DNA from: Firm-04 sp045642925
GTDB taxonomy: Bacteria; Bacillota; Clostridia; Oscillospirales; Ruminococcaceae
Length of the DNA stretch: 64,000 bases
NCBI GenBank assembly: GCA_045642925.1
Contig: JAZUJW010000014.1
Location: forward strand, 1-64,000
Direction: 5' to 3'
Shown here: one piece after another, positions 34,506-42,417 of the stretch
How the letters are laid out: each line of letters begins with the position of its first letter
Numbering within the stretch: the stretch's first letter is position 1
Program-made: the position numbers and the translations under genes
Notes under the pieces: generated by a model
The model's input: only the letters and a program-made list of their open reading frames with translations
Told to the model about the DNA's origin: nothing
Database searches by the model: none

Positions 34506-36044
34506 TTACTGTTTCATTTCTGCCTTTACTGCATCAAATTCCGCTGTGACCTCTTGTTCCGGTGCAGCAGTCAGAAGCGATACGACGATATTGACGATGG
34601 TTGCAAGGACGAAAGCAGGCAGCAGTTCGTAAATTCCAAACGCACCGCCCAGATTCGAAATGCAGAATTTCCATACGAATACCATCACACCACCGACAAT
34701 CATACCGAAAAGTGCGCCCCATTTGTTCGAACGCTTCCAGAACAATGCCGTCAGCATGACCGGCCCGAAGGTTGCGCCAAAGCCTGCCCATGCAAACGAT
34801 ACCACACGGAAAACAGAACTGTCAGGATTCCATGCCAGCACAACACCCAGTACAGCAATGACCAGCAGTACCACACGCGCCACGAGCATAGAAGTCTTGT
34901 CGCTCATTTTGACCTTGAACACACCTTTCAGCAAGTCCTCCGACATACTCGAAGATGCTGCCAAAAGCTGCGAATCCGATGTGGACATGGTACAGGCGAG
35001 AATACCCGCAAAGACCAGGCCGGCAACAACCGCAAGCAGCACGTTCTTTTCACTCATGAACATTGCAATTTTAATGATGATACGCTCAGAATTGCTGCCA
35101 TCCAGCGCTTCGACAACGCCGTTTGCAGAAAGCACGTTTCCGATAAAACCGATGAAAATAGCAACTGCCATCGAAATGACAACCCAAATCGTTGCAATTC
35201 TGCGGGAAGTCTTGATTTTTTCCTTATCCTCCGTTGCCATAAAGCGCAGAAGAACGTGCGGCATACCGAAATAGCCAAGCCCCCATGCCAGCAAAGAAGC
35301 AATTGTCAGGAGGGAATACTTGTCAGCGGCTCCCGTTTCGACATTGTGAATATTGCTAAGAGAAAAATATCCCGCAAGCGACTTCGCATTGTCGATGACA
35401 TTGTCCACACCACCTGCATGGCTGACACCAAACAGGACAATGCAAACCAGTGCGATCGTCATGACAATACTCTGAATCAGGTCGGTGAAGCTTGCTGCCA
35501 AAAATCCGCCGGAACAAGTATAAGCGATAATGACCACCGCGCTGAAAATCATGGCAATGTGATAATCCCAGCCGAACAGCGTTTCAAACAGCTTACCGCA
35601 CGCAGAGAAGCCCGATGCAGTATACGGCACAAAGAAAATCAGAATGATCACTGCCGCAATCCCCTTCAGGATCCCCGCTCTATCATGGTAACGTGCGGAA
35701 AAGAACTCCGGAATCGTCAGCGAATTCGTCTTTTGCGTGTAGATACGCAGGCGCTTTGCCACAAGCAGCCAGTTCAGATACGTTCCGATTGCAAGACCGA
35801 TTGCCGTCCAGCCGGCTTCTGCACCACCGGTCAGATATGCAACACCCGGCAGTCCCATCAACAGCCAGCTGCTCATGTCGGAAGCTTCTGCACTCATTGC
35901 AGAAACCAGTGGGCCAAGCTTTCTGCCGCCAAGGTAAAAGTCACTGACGTCCTTGGTTTTCTTGGAATACAACAGACCAATGATCAGCATTCCGGCAAGA
36001 TACGTGATGATCGTTGCCATAATGGCAATAAACGAACTATTCAT
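34506..36044 (-). CDS. putP: Sodium/proline symporter
   Basis: 512 residues with about 12-13 hydrophobic helices of the sodium:solute symporter fold. PutP landmarks include YLGGRKLGPLVSAMSAEASD, SSWLLMGLPG, GGFLAASFTDLIQS, LACTMSTSDSQLLAASSS and FGMPHVLLRF. It probably imports proline with Na+. Its start lies 44 bases after the fhs stop, so the two may be co-transcribed from 37808-37836. The plus strand across this gene is also open, but only as a shadow. Confidence 0.93.
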   Translation of the reverse strand: MNSSFIAIMATIITYLAGMLIIGLLYSKKTKDVSDFYLGGRKLGPLVSAMSAEASDMSSWLLMGLPGVAYLTGGAEAGWTAIGLAIGTYLNWLLVAKRLRIYTQKTNSLTIPEFFSARYHDRAGILKGIAAVIILIFFVPYTASGFSACGKLFETLFGWDYHIAMIFSAVVIIAYTCSGGFLAASFTDLIQSIVMTIALVCIVLFGVSHAGGVDNVIDNAKSLAGYFSLSNIHNVETGAADKYSLLTIASLLAWGLGYFGMPHVLLRFMATEDKEKIKTSRRIATIWVVISMAVAIFIGFIGNVLSANGVVEALDGSNSERIIIKIAMFMSEKNVLLAVVAGLVFAGILACTMSTSDSQLLAASSSMSEDLLKGVFKVKMSDKTSMLVARVVLLVIAVLGVVLAWNPDSSVFRVVSFAWAGFGATFGPVMLTALFWKRSNKWGALFGMIVGGVMVFVWKFCISNLGGAFGIYELLPAFVLATIVNIVVSLLTAAPEQEVTAEFDAVKAEMKQ

Positions 36045-36088
36045 TTTTCAAAATTCCCCTTTTTTTGATACGCCACCCCAAACGGCGC

Positions 36089-37759
36089 TTAGAAAAGACC
36101 GGAAATCTTTCCGTCCGCATCGACATCAATTTTCTCTGCGGCAGGTACCTTCGGCAGACCGGGCATCGTCATGATATCACCCGTCAGAACAACAACAAAT
36201 CCTGCACCCGCAGAAACTTTCACATTCTTAATGGTGACCGTAAAATGTTCCGGTGCGCCGACAACGCCCTTATCATCGGTGAAGCTGTACTGCGTTTTTG
36301 CAATGCAGATCGGCAGCTTATCGAAGCCGTTTGCAGTCAGCTGGTCGATCTGTTTCTGTGCTGCGGGCAGAATATTGATATCATCGCCGCGATAGATCTT
36401 CTGTACAACTGCACGGATCTTGTCAGCGATCGGCAATTCCGTGTCATAGGAGAAGGTGAAGTCACCCTGTTCTTCTTCGCAAAGACGTACAACTTCCTGT
36501 GCGAGTGCTTCGCCGCCCTTGCCGCCTTCTGCCCAGACCGTAGAAAGCACTACATTAACACCCAGTGCCTTGCACTTCTCGATGATCAGATTGATCTCGG
36601 CATCGGTATCGGTCGGGAAACGGTTCACTGCGACCACAGAAGGCAGTTTATAGACCTCTTTGATATTGGAAACATGGCGCAGGAGATTCGGGATACCCGC
36701 TTCGAGCGCTTCCAGATTTTCTTCTGCCAGTGCGTTTTTCGGCAAACCACCGTGCATTTTCAGCGCACGTACCGTCGCAACGATGACGACCGCAGAAGGT
36801 TTCAGGCCAGCCATACGGCACTTGATATCGAGGAATTTCTCTGCACCGAGGTCAGCACCGAAACCTGCTTCCGTGACGGCATAATCACCCAGCTTCATTG
36901 CCATTCTTGTAGCAAGAACGGAGTTGCAGCCATGCGCAATATTTGCAAACGGGCCGCCATGAACAAGTGCAGGCGTGCCTTCCAGTGTCTGTACGAGATT
37001 CGGCTTCAGGGCATCTTTCAGCAAAGCCGCCATTGCACCGACTGCATTGAGCTGTCCTGCGGTGACAGGCTTTTCATCATAGGTATATGCCACAACAATG
37101 CGGGAAAGACGTGCTTTCAAGTCCTCAATGGAAGTTGCCAGACAGAACACTGCCATGATTTCAGAAGCAACCGTGATATCATAGCCGTCTTCACGCGGAA
37201 CACCGTTGATTCTGCCGCCAAGACCATCCGTGATAAAGCGAAGCTGACGGTCATTCATATCCACACAGCGCTTCCATGTGATTCTGCGCGGGTCAATATT
37301 CAGCGCATTGCCCTGATAAATATGGTTATCCAGCATTGCCGCCAGCAAGTTGTTTGCCGCACCAATGGCATGGAAATCGCCTGTAAAATGCAGATTGATG
37401 TCCTCCATCGGAACAACCTGCGCATAGCCGCCGCCTGCCGCGCCGCCCTTGATACCGAACACAGGTCCCAAAGACGGTTCACGCAATGCAACCATGACAT
37501 TCTTTCCGATACGGCGCAGACCGTCTGCAAGACCGATGGTCGTGGTCGTTTTGCCTTCACCCGCAGGCGTCGGGGTAATTGCTGTCACAAGAATCAGCTT
37601 GCCATCTGCTTTCTTGCTGTCTTTCAGCAGAGAAAGGTCAATTTTCGCCTTGTATTTGCCGTATTGCTCCAGATAATCGTCTGCGATTTCTGCTGTTTTC
37701 GCAATCTCGGTAATCGGACGCATGGGAATGGATTGTGCAATTTCAATATCACTCAACAC
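36089..37759 (-). CDS. fhs: Formate--tetrahydrofolate ligase
   Basis: Makes 10-formyl-THF from formate, THF and ATP, feeding one-carbon metabolism. The 556-residue product has the P-loop TPTPAGEGKTTTTIGLADGL, EPSLGPVFGIKGGAAGGG and the C-terminal FTVTIKNVKVSAGAGFVV. The start is the GTG 8 bases behind GAGGAGG, giving the family's usual length; an ATG ten codons earlier includes that site. A promoter lies directly upstream and putP directly downstream. Confidence 0.95.
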   Translation of the reverse strand: MLSDIEIAQSIPMRPITEIAKTAEIADDYLEQYGKYKAKIDLSLLKDSKKADGKLILVTAITPTPAGEGKTTTTIGLADGLRRIGKNVMVALREPSLGPVFGIKGGAAGGGYAQVVPMEDINLHFTGDFHAIGAANNLLAAMLDNHIYQGNALNIDPRRITWKRCVDMNDRQLRFITDGLGGRINGVPREDGYDITVASEIMAVFCLATSIEDLKARLSRIVVAYTYDEKPVTAGQLNAVGAMAALLKDALKPNLVQTLEGTPALVHGGPFANIAHGCNSVLATRMAMKLGDYAVTEAGFGADLGAEKFLDIKCRMAGLKPSAVVIVATVRALKMHGGLPKNALAEENLEALEAGIPNLLRHVSNIKEVYKLPSVVAVNRFPTDTDAEINLIIEKCKALGVNVVLSTVWAEGGKGGEALAQEVVRLCEEEQGDFTFSYDTELPIADKIRAVVQKIYRGDDINILPAAQKQIDQLTANGFDKLPICIAKTQYSFTDDKGVVGAPEHFTVTIKNVKVSAGAGFVVVLTGDIMTMPGLPKVPAAEKIDVDADGKISGLF

Positions 37760-37807
37760 AGGAAATTCCTCCTCATTTTCGGCATTCAAAAACGCCGTGA
37801 TAGTAAA

Positions 37808-37836
37808 ATCATACCATAGAATCAGTGGTTTGTCAA
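37808..37836 (-). promoter_or_regulatory. Promoter of fhs-putP
   Basis: Minus strand TTGACA (37831-37836) and TATGAT (37808-37813), 17-base spacer. Confidence 0.75.
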
Positions 37837-37857
37837 GCCGAAATCAGAACGTATAAC

Positions 37858-37886
37858 TAAAAAGGGCGACTCCAACGGAATCGCCC
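37858..37886 (-). terminator. Terminator of the downstream lipoprotein gene
   Basis: GGGCGA and TCGCCC (37864-37886) close a short hairpin followed on the minus strand by CCCTTTTTAG. A diverged copy stands behind the paralogue (39197-39231). Confidence 0.75.
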
Positions 37887-37906
37887 TCTGGGATGAATAT
37901 ACAGTA

Positions 37907-39058
37907 TTACATGAGTTTCTTTTCCACGTTGTACTTGCTGGAACGGTACGTACCGTGATCCGGAGAGAGATTCTTATCTTCAAAGCGTTCGAGGCTTTCA
38001 AGATACTGAGCGAACGGATCACCTTTGTATTGGTCATTGCACAGAGCGGATTCAATAAGCGATTTCTGTTCGCAGGTACCGTCTGCCTCGATCATGACAT
38101 CATGCATTGCCCCGGCAAAGAAAACATCCGTACCATTCACAGGAATCGAAAAGACAAACAAAAAGATGTTTTTATCAAGCTTCTTATACTCTTCTTTCGG
38201 CAAAAGCGTATAAATGGCGGCAATTTTCGGTTCTCCGACCTCTCCGCCCATTTTTTTCGCATATGCTTCCTTCATCCATCCGCCGTAACGCTCCAGTAGC
38301 GCGTCAAGGTTTTCCTGCGGGATATCGGTCGGCTTGTCTGCATAGCGCGGCAAGCCTTCCACGGTGATCGTCATTTCGCGCCGTGTCACACGATAGCCAA
38401 GCTGTGCGATCTCCTCATCAGTCGAATAGGCATCTTTTGCGCTCTGATGAATGGATGTCAGGGTCACGAGCACTTCGTCACCGTTTGACAAATCTAAATT
38501 CTTATCATCAGTGGTCGTATTGCCGTTGAAAGTGTAGGATACACGGTATCTGATGTTTTTTTCATAGTCTTCATTCTGCACAATATTCGCACCATGTTCA
38601 TAGCCCGAAAATTCAAAGTTCATGTGTTCAAACGGATCGAGGTCTTCTAGTTCCCGCAGTCCGCCGACCGTAAACGCCTGGTCGGAATACGACAGCACAA
38701 CGGAATACATTTTTTCGATATCCTTCACGTTGAGGTCGGTGTTCCATTTAAATGTGATGGTATCCGTATTCGAAAGGCTTTCGTCCAAGTCCAGTGTGCC
38801 GATGACCAGTTCACTGAGGTCTGAAACAATGTGGTTCACATCCGATTGGGAATAACCTTCCTTCAGACCGAATGCGGTATAATGGTCGTTAATCATCTGT
38901 TTGAAATTAATCTTGCATTCTGCTGTACCAATGGTGTCATTGCCCGTATAGGTGCATTCCAGATAGTCATTCAGGTTGATTTCCGCCTCGCCGCAGCCCT
39001 GCAATGTGAATGCAAAAGGCAGCAGAAGCGCCAATTTCCAAAATGCTGTTTTTTTCAT
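37907..39058 (-). CDS. Lipoprotein of unknown function, paralogue 1
   Basis: 383 residues. A lipoprotein signal peptide ends in LQGCG (Cys23), so the protein is likely anchored to the outer face of the membrane. The mature part is acidic with many short strands, Tyr pairs and EMTITVEGLPRYADKP, and starts INLNDYLECTYTGNDTIG. About half of the residues match the adjacent paralogue, including the signal peptide and the DIPQxNLDALLE and KIAAIYTLLPKE segments. I recognise no known family. AGGAGGATTTT precedes the ATG. Confidence 0.85.
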   Translation of the reverse strand: MKKTAFWKLALLLPFAFTLQGCGEAEINLNDYLECTYTGNDTIGTAECKINFKQMINDHYTAFGLKEGYSQSDVNHIVSDLSELVIGTLDLDESLSNTDTITFKWNTDLNVKDIEKMYSVVLSYSDQAFTVGGLRELEDLDPFEHMNFEFSGYEHGANIVQNEDYEKNIRYRVSYTFNGNTTTDDKNLDLSNGDEVLVTLTSIHQSAKDAYSTDEEIAQLGYRVTRREMTITVEGLPRYADKPTDIPQENLDALLERYGGWMKEAYAKKMGGEVGEPKIAAIYTLLPKEEYKKLDKNIFLFVFSIPVNGTDVFFAGAMHDVMIEADGTCEQKSLIESALCNDQYKGDPFAQYLESLERFEDKNLSPDHGTYRSSKYNVEKKLM

Positions 39059-39105
39059 AAAATCCTCCTGTTGTTTCTCATTTTTCGAATACAAACAACG
39101 GTTAC

Positions 39106-39134
39106 ATTGTATCATACGGTGCAAAATATGTCAA
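39106..39134 (-). promoter_or_regulatory. Promoter of lipoprotein paralogue 1
   Basis: Minus strand TTGACA (39129-39134) and TACAAT (39106-39111), 17-base spacer, about 50 bases before the ATG. Confidence 0.7.
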
Positions 39135-39196
39135 GATATATATTCACCAAAAAAAGTTCAACATTAAATTGTCACGGCGTTCGAAATACATAGTCA

Positions 39197-39231
39197 CAAA
39201 AATGAGGGTGACTCCAACAGAATCGCCCTCT
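39197..39231 (-). terminator. Terminator of lipoprotein paralogue 2
   Basis: GAGGGTGA and TCGCCCTC (39205-39231) followed on the minus strand by ATTTTTGT. Sequence and placement match the terminator at 37858, so the duplication covered gene and terminator. Confidence 0.7.
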
Positions 39232-39248
39232 CAGATGGATATGCAGTA

Positions 39249-40397
39249 TTACATGAGTTCTTTTTCCACATTATACTTCGTATTCGAATATTTGCTTCCT
39301 TGCCAATCGAGATTCTTTTCTTCAAATCGTTCCAGACTTTCCAGATAACGGGTGTGATTCTTGATGTATTCATCATTTACGTTGGCAGTATCCAGCAGTT
39401 CAGCCAAATCACAGGTACCGTCTGCCTGAATCATCACATTCTTCGCAGCACCTGCAAAATACAACTCTTTATCATCTACCGGAATCGAAAAGACAAACAC
39501 AAAGGCGTTCTTTTCCCCTGCATCCATTCCCTCTTTCGGCAGAAGCGTATAAATGGCAGCGATTTTCGGTTCCCCGTACTCACCCTCTACCATTGTGGGA
39601 AATCTTTCTTTCATATAACTGCCGGCAGCTTCAAGCAATGTGTCAAGGTTTGCCTGCGGGATATCGGATGCCTTATCTGCATAGTATGGCATCCCTTCGA
39701 TCGTGATCGTCTTTTCCCGCGTGGAAAGCCGATAGCCAAGCTTTGCGATTTCTTCATCCGTCGCAAAACGATCTCTTCCATTCTTGCCCATGGATTCTAC
39801 TTTCACAAGCACATCATCGCCATTGACCAGATCCAGACCAATTTCCCCATCAAGGAGCTGCCCATTGACGGTATAGGACAGATCAAAGCCATACTCAAAA
39901 TTTGAGTCACTGAGCTTCATAAGGTTGACATAATGCCCGAATCCATTGATCTCAAACCTGAAATGATCGAATGGATTGATCTCTTCCAGTTCAGTCAGTC
40001 CGCTGACGGTAAATGTCTGATCGGAATACATCAGCGACACAGAATACTTTTTCTCGACATCTGCCACATTCATGTCGCTGTTCCATGAAAATGTAATACT
40101 ATCCGCATTCGAAAGGTTTGACTTTTCATCGAATGTACCGATCAGCATTTTGCTCAGTTCCACAGCAATCGAATCGACATCTGAACGATCATGATTTTTT
40201 TTGATGCCGAAAGCGCTGTAGTGGTCTTCAACCAAGCGGACGAAATCCATGGTGTATTGTGCATTGCCAATGGTGTCGTTGCCCTCAAAGGTACATCCCA
40301 GGTAGTCATTCAGATTGACTTCTTCTGTTCCGCAGCCCTGCAATGCAAATGCAAAAGGCAGAAGAAGTGCCAGTTTCAAGAAAGCTGTTTTTTTCAT
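39249..40397 (-). CDS. Lipoprotein of unknown function, paralogue 2
   Basis: 382 residues with the same plan as the gene at 37907: signal peptide ending LQGCG, then VNLNDYLGCTFEGNDTIG and a soluble extracellular part with REKTITIEGMPYYADKA and KIAAIYTLLPKE. The C-terminal NTKYNVEKELM is nearly identical to the paralogue's end. AGGAGGATTTT precedes the ATG. A tandem duplication followed by divergence is the simplest reading. Function unknown. Confidence 0.85.
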   Translation of the reverse strand: MKKTAFLKLALLLPFAFALQGCGTEEVNLNDYLGCTFEGNDTIGNAQYTMDFVRLVEDHYSAFGIKKNHDRSDVDSIAVELSKMLIGTFDEKSNLSNADSITFSWNSDMNVADVEKKYSVSLMYSDQTFTVSGLTELEEINPFDHFRFEINGFGHYVNLMKLSDSNFEYGFDLSYTVNGQLLDGEIGLDLVNGDDVLVKVESMGKNGRDRFATDEEIAKLGYRLSTREKTITIEGMPYYADKASDIPQANLDTLLEAAGSYMKERFPTMVEGEYGEPKIAAIYTLLPKEGMDAGEKNAFVFVFSIPVDDKELYFAGAAKNVMIQADGTCDLAELLDTANVNDEYIKNHTRYLESLERFEEKNLDWQGSKYSNTKYNVEKELM

Positions 40398-40511
40398 AAA
40401 ATCCTCCTGTTGTCTGTAAGTATATGTATCAAACAACGCCTATTATTTTATCATATACATTCGGAATGCGTCAAGAGGTAGAATCACCGAAAATAGTTCA
40501 ACAACCAATCG

Positions 40512-41675
40512 TCATGGCAGACGAAATGCACGAGAATAAAATCCTTTTCGCTTCTCTTCCGTCATGCATCTGTCAAACGCCTGTATTCCGCACTGTACCT
40601 TGCCAAACGCCGTCTGCAGCTCTGCTGCGACACTTTCATATGCAGCAGAATCTTCTGCGGTCGGCACGTTTTTACGATTCCAACTGTGATGCATTGCCAT
40701 TTCTGCATCACTGCACAGAAAACAGGAATGCGTCTGCCGCACCGTATCCCATGTCACATCGACATGATACCATTTTCCATCCAGCCACACCAGATTCCAT
40801 GCATGGGCAGTCCACCTTGTCCCCTCCTGCAAATAGCCGCTGACGATTCTGCACGGAATCCCCGCACACTGCATCAGCATCGCATAGGCTTCTGCAAAGC
40901 CGTCACAAACCGCACGTCCTTCACAGAATGCGCCGAATGCCGTATGCAGGTACGGCGTGTTTTCATCATAGGCTGACGCAAAAGTACACGAAGCAGTCAG
41001 GGCATCATGTGCAAGCAGTGCCTTCCCGCATGGAGTGAATCCCGCCGCATACAATCCCTGTGCCATTTTCTGACACGCACATTCAGTTTCTTCGTTCTTT
41101 TCCCATACCAATGCGGTATCTACGGAATATGTCCATGTAAAATGATAATAGCAGTCCGCCGCATAAGGCTGTGTCCACTTCTGCCACTGCACTTCTTTCA
41201 CAAATGCTCTCGCCAATGGATACTCAGAGCGCACATTTTGTATTGCATTATCCAGATCCGCTTTCATGCCCTCGTTCTTGCCGCCGATATAGACCACATC
41301 CAATGACTCCAGCCCGTAGCGCATCGCATTTGCAAGCAATTCCTGCACAGACTCCATATGCGCTGCTGTATACACGTTTCGCTCCTGCCACGGCTGATAG
41401 GAAAGTTCCAGCCATGTGCAGTCAGCCGTATCGTTCTTTCTGCAATCCCGAAAAAAATACCCAAGGGCAGGCGTTTCCGCAAACGCATCCCGCAGAATCG
41501 TATCGCATTCCTCCCCTTTCACCCGCACTTCTGTCTGCCGCTGCATCAGCACATCTGTCATTTGCGCCGCATTCCGCACTGTGCTTCTTCCCTCCAGCCT
41601 GTCCGCAAACAACAGCATCAGACACGCTGCCGCCGCCATCCCTGCTGCAAATCCATACTGCCAATTCCATGCCAT
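40512..41675 (-). CDS. Membrane-anchored transglutaminase-like protein
   Basis: 387 residues. An N-terminal hydrophobic helix (about 5-25) should anchor it with the bulk outside. The C-terminal transglutaminase-core domain has the catalytic triad pattern: Cys in GRAVCDGFAEAYAML, His in TRWTAHAWNLVWLDG and Asp in WYHVDVTWD. Bacterial members act as peptidases or cross-linkers on surface proteins; the substrate is unknown. AAAGGAG lies 9 bases before the ATG. The frame is open seven codons upstream, across the ribosome binding site. Confidence 0.85.
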   Translation of the reverse strand: MAWNWQYGFAAGMAAAACLMLLFADRLEGRSTVRNAAQMTDVLMQRQTEVRVKGEECDTILRDAFAETPALGYFFRDCRKNDTADCTWLELSYQPWQERNVYTAAHMESVQELLANAMRYGLESLDVVYIGGKNEGMKADLDNAIQNVRSEYPLARAFVKEVQWQKWTQPYAADCYYHFTWTYSVDTALVWEKNEETECACQKMAQGLYAAGFTPCGKALLAHDALTASCTFASAYDENTPYLHTAFGAFCEGRAVCDGFAEAYAMLMQCAGIPCRIVSGYLQEGTRWTAHAWNLVWLDGKWYHVDVTWDTVRQTHSCFLCSDAEMAMHHSWNRKNVPTAEDSAAYESVAAELQTAFGKVQCGIQAFDRCMTEEKRKGFYSRAFRLP

Positions 41676-41844
41676 GGCGTCCGCTCCTTTGTGCAAGAGA
41701 TATATGTTTTGTATTGTATATTATCTATTATTTGTACAATACAGCATTTTCGACATTCCTCGACATTTTTCCTGTCGAATTGACAGGTTCAGCACCACAG
41801 ATGCCGCCGCTTTCTTGCATCTCTCTGAAAATACTGCATTTCAC

Positions 41845-41873
41845 TTGACAAATCGCCATTTTTCATGTACCCT
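41845..41873 (+). promoter_or_regulatory. Possible promoter of the Spo0A-like gene
   Basis: TTGACA (41845-41850) with TACCCT (41868-41873) 17 bases on; the -10 is poor, so an activator may be needed. Confidence 0.4.
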
Positions 41874-41908
41874 AAATCATATACTTCATCGTAAAGGAGT
41901 GCAAAATC

Positions 41909-42361
41909 ATGTCAATGATCCCGCCGCCAAAAGATTCCATTCTACAAATTTTCTCCCGAATGCTCCCTGAATCCGAAGCCTCCTCTGCCGCTTTTCAGAC
42001 CATGTCCTCTGAAGAACTTCGCAGCATTGCAAAAAAGAATGAAGAACGCATTGTCGGCATGATCTTGATGGATTACAGCATTCAGCCGCATATGTTAGGT
42101 TACGTCTATCTGCGCTCTGCCATTCTGCTTGCGATTCATACCCCGACTTGCCTGCAAAGTATGAAGAACGACTGCTACGAAGTGCTTGCAGAACAATATC
42201 AGAAATCGCCCGATTCCATTGAACGTGCCATTCGCCTTGCCATCAGCCACGCATGGAAGCTTTCCAAAACCATGAAAAAGACTGTGCAGACATCTTACTG
42301 TCCTTCCAACCGTGAGTTCATCGCCTTTTTCGCGGAACGCATCAAAATTCAATATTTCTGA
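41909..42361 (+). CDS. Stand-alone Spo0A C-terminal-domain DNA-binding protein
   Basis: 150 residues. From about residue 48 the protein follows the Spo0A output domain: IQPHMLGYVYLRSAILLAI, YEVLAEQYQKSPDSIERAIRL, AISHAWK and CPSNREFIAFFAERI, which correspond to the Spo0A segments HIKGYQYLREAI, TTPSRVERAIRHAIEVAW and PTNSEFIAMIADKL. The N-terminal 45 residues are not a receiver domain and carry no phospho-acceptor Asp pocket. It should bind DNA without phosphorelay control, perhaps at 0A-box-like sites. TAAAGGAG precedes the ATG. It stands alone between a transglutaminase-like gene and clpB. Confidence 0.8.
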   Translation: MSMIPPPKDSILQIFSRMLPESEASSAAFQTMSSEELRSIAKKNEERIVGMILMDYSIQPHMLGYVYLRSAILLAIHTPTCLQSMKNDCYEVLAEQYQKSPDSIERAIRLAISHAWKLSKTMKKTVQTSYCPSNREFIAFFAERIKIQYF

Positions 42362-42369
42362 ATACAGAA

Positions 42370-42410
42370 AAACACCGCCTGTACTATATATACAAGCGGT
42401 GTTTCCTTTT
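42370..42410. terminator. Bidirectional terminator
   Basis: AAACACCGC and GCGGTGTTT, with inner TGTA/TACA, lie between the convergent Spo0A-like gene and clpB; T-rich runs follow on both strands. Confidence 0.8.
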
Positions 42411-42417
42411 TATGCAT

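Noticed and set aside
34500..36068. 522-codon open frame antisense to putP
   Set aside because: The product is loaded with His, Arg, Cys and Gln and has no motif; putP on the other strand is a clear transporter.
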